The notes beneath the pieces were generated by a model, which worked only from the letters and a program-made list of their open reading frames with translations, ran no database searches and had not been told where the DNA came from. Positions 5,722 through 9,372 of a DNA stretch of 9,372 nucleotides are shown piece by piece. The stretch lies in assembly GCA_013817465.1 (NCBI GenBank), contig JACDCP010000113.1:1-9372 (forward strand), read 5' to 3'. Every line of letters starts with the position of its first letter. Within the stretch, counting starts at the first letter, position 1. Source of the DNA: Gammaproteobacteria bacterium (lineage in GTDB: Bacteria; Pseudomonadota; Gammaproteobacteria; Steroidobacterales; JACDCP01). The translations under genes were made by a program, and so were the position numbers.

Positions 5722-7569
5722 TTATTCGATCGTGCAGAAGCACAGTGAATACATGTTGCGCGGATCGTTGAGGCGTTCGAGCATCGCGAAATCGCCGAGC
5801 AGCGCATCGACGGCCTGGCCGACTGCGCCGCGACGCCGTGTCATCGGCTCGCCGCCGGTCAGGGCCTGCGCCGTGGTTGCGAAGCGCAGCGCGATCATTT
5901 CGCCGATCCCGAGTTCTTTCTCGATATACCGTATGCCATAGTCCTCACTCAACCCCGCCAACGCCGCAGCTGAATCCAACGCCGCCTCGAAACCGCCCAG
6001 CTGATCGACCAGGCCGAGCTCGAGCGCATCCGCGCCGCTCCAGACCCGCCCGCCGGCCACCTCGTGGACTTCGCCGATTTCCTTGCCGCGTGCGTCCGCG
6101 ACCACCCTCAGGAAATCCTGATAACCGTTCCGGATGCTCAGGCTCAGGATATCGCGCGCCGATTCGCTGAGCTCGCGGTCGAAACGGAACTGGCCGCTCA
6201 GGTGCGTCGTACCGACGCCGTCGACGTTGAGTCCGAGCTTGTCGAGCGTACGCTGCACCGTCGGGAACATCGCCACGATACCGATGGACCCCGTCAACGT
6301 CGTTTCGTCCGCCCAGATTTCATTCGCCGGCATGGCGATCCAATAGCCGCCCGAAGCGGCGACGCTGCTCATGGAAACCACCACCGGCTTCCCTGATTGG
6401 CGCAGCATCTCGAGCTCGCGGCGGATGACCTCCGAGGCGAAGCTGCTGCCGCCGCCGCTGTCGATGCGCAGCACCACGGCCTTGACGGATTCGTCCTCGC
6501 GCGCCTCGCGAATCAGCCCGATCATGGAATCGCTGCCGATGGTGCCGGGTGGCTGCTCGCCCTCGAGGATGGTGCCGGCGGCGACGATGATGCCGACCTG
6601 TTTATCGCCACTCGGAGTCACCGCTTCCTTTGCCTGCACGGCGCGCAGGTAGTCTTCATGCACGATCTGCCGGAACGTGCCGAGCTCCTCGTCTTCGCCG
6701 ACCAGCTCGATGAGACGCTCGCCGATCTGATCGAAATGCCAGACGCCGTCCACGAGCCCGGCCTCGAGCGCCAGTTGCGCCGTATCGCCATGCTGCTCGC
6801 GCAGCCGCGGCACCATGTTCGTCACGTAGGCGTCGATCGCATTCTCGTTCAGCTCACGCGCATTCGTCACATCGACCTGATAGGAAGACCAGAGATCGTT
6901 CAGCCATACCAGGCTCGCGCGCTCGTCTTCCGGCGACATGTCGTCGCGCACGAAAGGCTCGGCATACGACTTGTAGTCGCCGACCCTGAACACGTTCCAG
7001 TCGATGAGCAGCTTGTCGATGGCCTCCTTGTAATAAGTCCGGTAATAGCCGTAGCCGTCGAGGAACACCACGCCGAAAGGATGCACATAAACCTCATCGG
7101 CATGGGCTGCAAGCAGATACTGGTGCTGGCCGTAAAAGCCGCTGACGGCAATGACGCGCTTGCCGGAGGACTTGAACTCGTCGATCGCCTCGCCGAGCGT
7201 CTGCAGCTTGCTCAAACCCCCGCCGATCAGCTCGTCGAGATCGAGCACCAGGGCCTGGATGCGATCGTCGTCCTGCGCCGCGCGCAGGCTGTCGAGCAGG
7301 TCGCTGAGCAAGGTCTGCTGCTGGCCGTCGCCGCCCAGCTCGGCAAATGCGCGGCCGACGGGATCGCCGGTAAGCTGCTCGACGATCACGCCGCGCGGTG
7401 CGAGCACCAGCGCAGCCGAATCCGGCACGACCGGTATGTCCGACGAGAAAAGTGCCAGCAGAAAGATGACGACGACCAGCAGCAGGATCAGATGCAGGGC
7501 GCGCCGGAGGCCGTCCAGGGCGCGCCAGACGCCATGGAAGAACCGGAATATCGAGTGACGCATGCTCAT
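5722..7569 (-). CDS. sppA: Signal peptide peptidase SppA, 67 kDa type
   Basis: SppA is an inner-membrane serine protease that digests signal peptides left in the membrane after secretion. The 615-residue product matches the long, duplicated-domain form (E. coli 618). One hydrophobic helix at residues 24-41 (ALHLILLLVVVIFLLALF) anchors it, with the catalytic part on the periplasmic side. The general-base lysine is K200 in FRVGDYKSYAEPFVRDDMSP and the nucleophile is S406 in SSVAASGGYWIA, equivalent to E. coli K209 and S409. Other marks are VLRIDSGGGSSFASEVIR, TLTGSIGI and the C-terminal NDPRNMYSLC, like the NDPQNRYAFC end of E. coli SppA. ATG at 7569 follows AGAGG with 5-base spacing; a second ATG at 7563 would also fit and aligns with the E. 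coli start. The start codon overlaps the stop of a possible 9-codon leader ORF. Confidence 0.96.
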   Translation of the reverse strand: MSMRHSIFRFFHGVWRALDGLRRALHLILLLVVVIFLLALFSSDIPVVPDSAALVLAPRGVIVEQLTGDPVGRAFAELGGDGQQQTLLSDLLDSLRAAQDDDRIQALVLDLDELIGGGLSKLQTLGEAIDEFKSSGKRVIAVSGFYGQHQYLLAAHADEVYVHPFGVVFLDGYGYYRTYYKEAIDKLLIDWNVFRVGDYKSYAEPFVRDDMSPEDERASLVWLNDLWSSYQVDVTNARELNENAIDAYVTNMVPRLREQHGDTAQLALEAGLVDGVWHFDQIGERLIELVGEDEELGTFRQIVHEDYLRAVQAKEAVTPSGDKQVGIIVAAGTILEGEQPPGTIGSDSMIGLIREAREDESVKAVVLRIDSGGGSSFASEVIRRELEMLRQSGKPVVVSMSSVAASGGYWIAMPANEIWADETTLTGSIGIVAMFPTVQRTLDKLGLNVDGVGTTHLSGQFRFDRELSESARDILSLSIRNGYQDFLRVVADARGKEIGEVHEVAGGRVWSGADALELGLVDQLGGFEAALDSAAALAGLSEDYGIRYIEKELGIGEMIALRFATTAQALTGGEPMTRRRGAVGQAVDALLGDFAMLERLNDPRNMYSLCFCTIE

Positions 7570-7595
7570 AAAAACCTCTGTGACGAGCGAGACAT
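7566..7595 (-). CDS. Possible 9-residue leader peptide overlapping the sppA start
   Basis: A minimal ORF encodes MSRSSQRFL. Its ATG at 7595 is preceded by AGAGGAG with 7-base spacing, a stronger site than that of sppA itself, and its TGA overlaps the sppA ATG (ATGA at 7569-7566). It could couple translation of sppA to an upstream ribosome. Short ORFs arise easily by chance and there is no comparative evidence, so this is speculative. Confidence 0.25.
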   Translation of the reverse strand: MSRSSQRFL

Positions 7596-7624
7596 GATCG
7601 GGCTCCTCTGAGCAACTACCGTGC

Positions 7625-7657
7625 CGTCGTTCCGCCCTGGCTTTCGCCGGGGTGACG
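7625..7657. repeat. Palindromic intergenic element with CGTC...GACG ends
   Basis: The element starts CGTCGTTCC and ends GGGGTGACG, with the core GGCTTTCGCCGG at 7639-7650. The complementary strand reads CCGGCGAAAGCC, the centre of a short repeat class widespread in proteobacterial intergenic DNA (recalled pattern). The core recurs exactly at 7693-7704. It lies in the gap upstream of sppA and downstream of dctM and could form a hairpin in RNA. Confidence 0.65.
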
Positions 7658-7683
7658 ATTTGGAAACCAGTCTTTTCAAGAAA

Positions 7684-7732
7684 CCGGACATCGGCTTTCG
7701 CCGGTGCGACGAATTATTCAACCGGTGCGACG
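7684..7732. repeat. Second, degenerate copy of the GGCTTTCGCCGG element with a duplicated end
   Basis: It runs from CCGGACATC through the same 12-bp core (7693-7704). Its right end, CCGGTGCGACG, occurs at 7701-7711 and again 21 bp later at 7722-7732. With the element at 7625-7657 it fills most of the 185-bp gap between dctM and sppA. No clear sppA promoter is visible among the repeats, and no standard T-tract terminator follows dctM. Confidence 0.55.
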
Positions 7733-7754
7733 GGTTACCCGAAATCTGCATAGC

Positions 7755-9017
7755 TTACTCCCGGCCGAGCAAGGCCAGCGACAGGGCGGGCCAGAAAGTG
7801 ATCAGGATGACGGCGAGCAGGAGGATCAGCAGGAACGGCCACGCCGCCAGGCAGACGCTCGCGATCGAGCGATTGAAGCGATAGCTCGCAATGAACAGAT
7901 TCAGGCCGACGGGCGGGGTCAGGTAGCCGAGCTGCATGGCCGCCAGGAACACGATGCCGAGGTGCACGGGGTCGATGTCGTATTGCATCGCGACCGGCAG
8001 GATGAGCGGCACGACCAGCACCAGGGCCGAGAAAATATCGAGAAACGCGCCGAGGATGAGCAGGAACACGAGCAACAGCAGCAGAAAGCTCTGCGGCCCG
8101 GCCACGTAGTCGCCGATCGCGGCCAGCAGCTTCTGCGGCACATCGGCGCCGATCATGTAGCTCGTCGAGGCGAGCGACAGGCCGAGGATGAGGAAAATGC
8201 CACCGACCAGCACCATGGACTCGCGCATGATGCGCGGCAGCTCGCGCAGCGGAATCTCGCGCAGCACGAGCACGTCGAGGACGAGCACGTAGAGCGCCGT
8301 CACTGCCGCCGCTTCGGAGACGGCGAAATAGCCGCTGTAAATGCCGCCCAGCACGACGAACGGCAGCGGCAGCTCCCAGGCCGCCTCGCGCAGCGCGGCG
8401 CCCACTTCGCGCCACCTGAAATCACCCAACGGCACGCGGTTGTGGCGATTGATCCACGCGCTGTACGCCGACAACAGCACGAGCATGAGCAGACCGGGCA
8501 GCAGACCGGCGAGAAAAAGCTGATCGATCGGCACTTCCGCGACGACGCCATACAGAATGAGCGGCAGCGACGGGGCGAACAGAAGCCCGAGGCTCCCGGC
8601 GGAAGTCACGAGCCCGAGATTGAAGCGCTCCGGGTAGCCGGCCTGATTGAGCGCCGGATACAACAATGCGCCGAGCGCGATGATGGTGACGCCCGAGGCG
8701 CCGGTGAACGCCGTGAAAAAGGCACAGGCGGCGAGCGAGACGATGGCGAGCCCGCCGGGCATCCACCCGAGCAGCGCCGAAGTCACGCGCACCAGGCGTC
8801 GCGGCGCCCCGCTTTCGCTTAGCAGATAGCCGGCGAATGTGAACAGCGGGATTGCGAGCAGGATGGGCGTCTCGGCGATGCCGAACACCTCGATGGCCAC
8901 CACCGACAGATCGACGCCCGACTGGTGGAAGCCCCACATCGCGCTCGCGCCGATCACGGCGAACAGCGGCGCGCCGAGCAGCGCCAGCAGAATCAGCACG
9001 ATGCCGACGACAATCAT
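7755..9017 (-). CDS. dctM: TRAP transporter large permease subunit (DctM family)
   Basis: DctM is the large membrane subunit of a tripartite ATP-independent periplasmic transporter, which takes up organic acids and related solutes using an ion gradient and a periplasmic binding protein. The 420-residue product is almost wholly hydrophobic, with roughly a dozen transmembrane segments spread along its length, starting with IVVGIVLILLALLGAPLFAV. Family marks include IPLFTFAGYLLSESG, GASGVTIIALGALLYPAL, the ILGAFLDIFSALVLVVPLILP segment and AMQLGYLTPPVGLNLF near the C terminus. Length is usual for the family (about 425). The ATG overlaps the dctQ TGA (ATGA) with little Shine-Dalgarno, consistent with coupled synthesis of the two subunits. 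Substrate specificity lies mainly in the binding protein, which is not in the window, so the solute is unknown. Confidence 0.95.
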   Translation of the reverse strand: MIVVGIVLILLALLGAPLFAVIGASAMWGFHQSGVDLSVVAIEVFGIAETPILLAIPLFTFAGYLLSESGAPRRLVRVTSALLGWMPGGLAIVSLAACAFFTAFTGASGVTIIALGALLYPALNQAGYPERFNLGLVTSAGSLGLLFAPSLPLILYGVVAEVPIDQLFLAGLLPGLLMLVLLSAYSAWINRHNRVPLGDFRWREVGAALREAAWELPLPFVVLGGIYSGYFAVSEAAAVTALYVLVLDVLVLREIPLRELPRIMRESMVLVGGIFLILGLSLASTSYMIGADVPQKLLAAIGDYVAGPQSFLLLLLVFLLILGAFLDIFSALVLVVPLILPVAMQYDIDPVHLGIVFLAAMQLGYLTPPVGLNLFIASYRFNRSIASVCLAAWPFLLILLLAVILITFWPALSLALLGRE

Positions 9018-9372
9018 GCGCCGCGCAGCTCACCGATGCGCGCGAGGCAGAACACCAGATAGCGATAAGCGATGAGACCGAACGCGAGCGGCAGGATCGC
9101 CTGAAAGGCCCAGGCCGGCAGGTCGCCGAAAACCTGGTCGCCGTACTGCATCGACTCGGCAACGAAACGAAACGAATGCCAGGCGAGCAACCCGGCGATC
9201 ACAGCCGTGAAAAGGTCCACCAGCAGTCCGGTCGCGGCGCGGATGCGCGGCGGCAGGAAGCGCGACAGGATATCGATGCTGATCTGATGCCGGTCGCGGC
9301 TGGCCGCGACGGCGCCGAGCATCGCTACCCACAACACCAGGATGCGCAGCAGCTCGTCGGCCCACACGAGGC
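9014..9372 (-). CDS. dctQ: TRAP transporter small permease subunit (DctQ family), C-terminal 118 residues (5' end beyond the right edge)
   Basis: DctQ is the small four-helix membrane subunit that pairs with DctM. The visible part begins inside the gene: the frame stays open through 9372, and the GTG at 9367 is too far into the fold to be the real start, since DctQ proteins are usually about 160-190 residues. Three hydrophobic segments remain (LLRILVLWVAMLGAVAAS, a helix around LLVDLFTAVIAGLLAW, and FQAILPLAFGLIAYRYLVFC). The segment WVAMLGAVAASRDRHQISIDIL carries the characteristic W..xLGA..A.R...H..xD pattern of the family. The first transmembrane helix is missing with the 5' end. The stop overlaps the dctM start by 4 bp. 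A dctP binding-protein gene probably lies further right, which would also identify the transporter. Confidence 0.9.
   Translation of the reverse strand, partial: LVWADELLRILVLWVAMLGAVAASRDRHQISIDILSRFLPPRIRAATGLLVDLFTAVIAGLLAWHSFRFVAESMQYGDQVFGDLPAWAFQAILPLAFGLIAYRYLVFCLARIGELRGA

Noticed and set aside
5628..5807. N-terminal extension of the VOC protein into sppA
   Set aside because: Low-complexity Cys/Ser/Arg sequence; a consensus AGGAGG stands before the ATG at 5627.
6397..7611. 404-codon plus-strand ORF opposite sppA
   Set aside because: SppA on the minus strand has all catalytic residues; the plus-strand reading has no domain and no ribosome site.
7566..7751. 61-codon minus-strand ORF between dctM and sppA
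   Set aside because: Its SHRRKP and PRRKPGRNDG stretches are translations of the palindromic repeats, a common false gene. Only its last nine codons are considered as a possible leader.
7704..8822. 372-codon plus-strand ORF opposite dctM
   Set aside because: The product is dominated by Arg, Gln, His and Glu, the expected mirror of a hydrophobic membrane protein read on the other strand.
1..9372. A novel multi-gene system or mobile island
   Set aside because: All genes belong to known families of core metabolism, protein quality control or transport, base composition looks uniform, and there is no integrase, transposase or toxin-like gene.

Overview
The window is a GC-rich stretch of a bacterial chromosome, most likely from a gammaproteobacterium. 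The kbl-tdh threonine-degradation pair, the 67 kDa-type SppA, HslR and PutA all read closely like their E. coli relatives, while PutA has the shorter form without the DNA-binding domain. The exact lineage cannot be fixed from this sequence alone. Gene content is ordinary metabolism and housekeeping. I see no defence system, prophage, CRISPR array, rRNA or tRNA.

Layout: (1) 1-2174, minus strand: a small Nudix hydrolase gene followed, with a 4-bp ATGA overlap, by putA (proline to glutamate), which runs off the left edge before its aldehyde dehydrogenase half. (2) 2230-2625, minus: hslR, a heat-shock S4-type RNA-binding protein linked to rescue of stalled 50S subunits. (3) 2713-5092, plus: an extended -10 promoter, kbl (GTG start) and tdh (TTG start), which together turn L-threonine into glycine and acetyl-CoA. 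(4) 5091-5147: a perfect 25-bp-arm hairpin between convergent tdh and the next gene. (5) 5163-7569, minus: a glyoxalase/VOC-family protein and sppA, an inner-membrane peptidase. (6) 7755-9372, minus: dctM and the 3' part of dctQ, the two membrane subunits of a TRAP transporter of unknown substrate.

PutA, Kbl and Tdh place proline and threonine catabolism on either side of hslR, and the TRAP permease may bring in an organic acid or related carbon source. This fits growth on amino acids and small organic acids, but the genes lie in several separate transcription units.

The unusual part is the intergenic DNA. Almost every gap holds palindromic sequence: a GTAGGGC-headed hairpin family (2230-2251 and 3975-4018), elements with CGTC/CCGG-type ends (2648-2693 and 7625-7732), and the long hairpin at 5091-5147. 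Two of these overlap the stop codon of the gene they follow (hslR, tdh). The two GTAGGGC hairpins differ by three compensatory base-pair changes, so the fold rather than the sequence appears to be conserved. Long ORFs opposite putA, kbl, tdh, sppA and dctM are codon-bias shadows and are not annotated.
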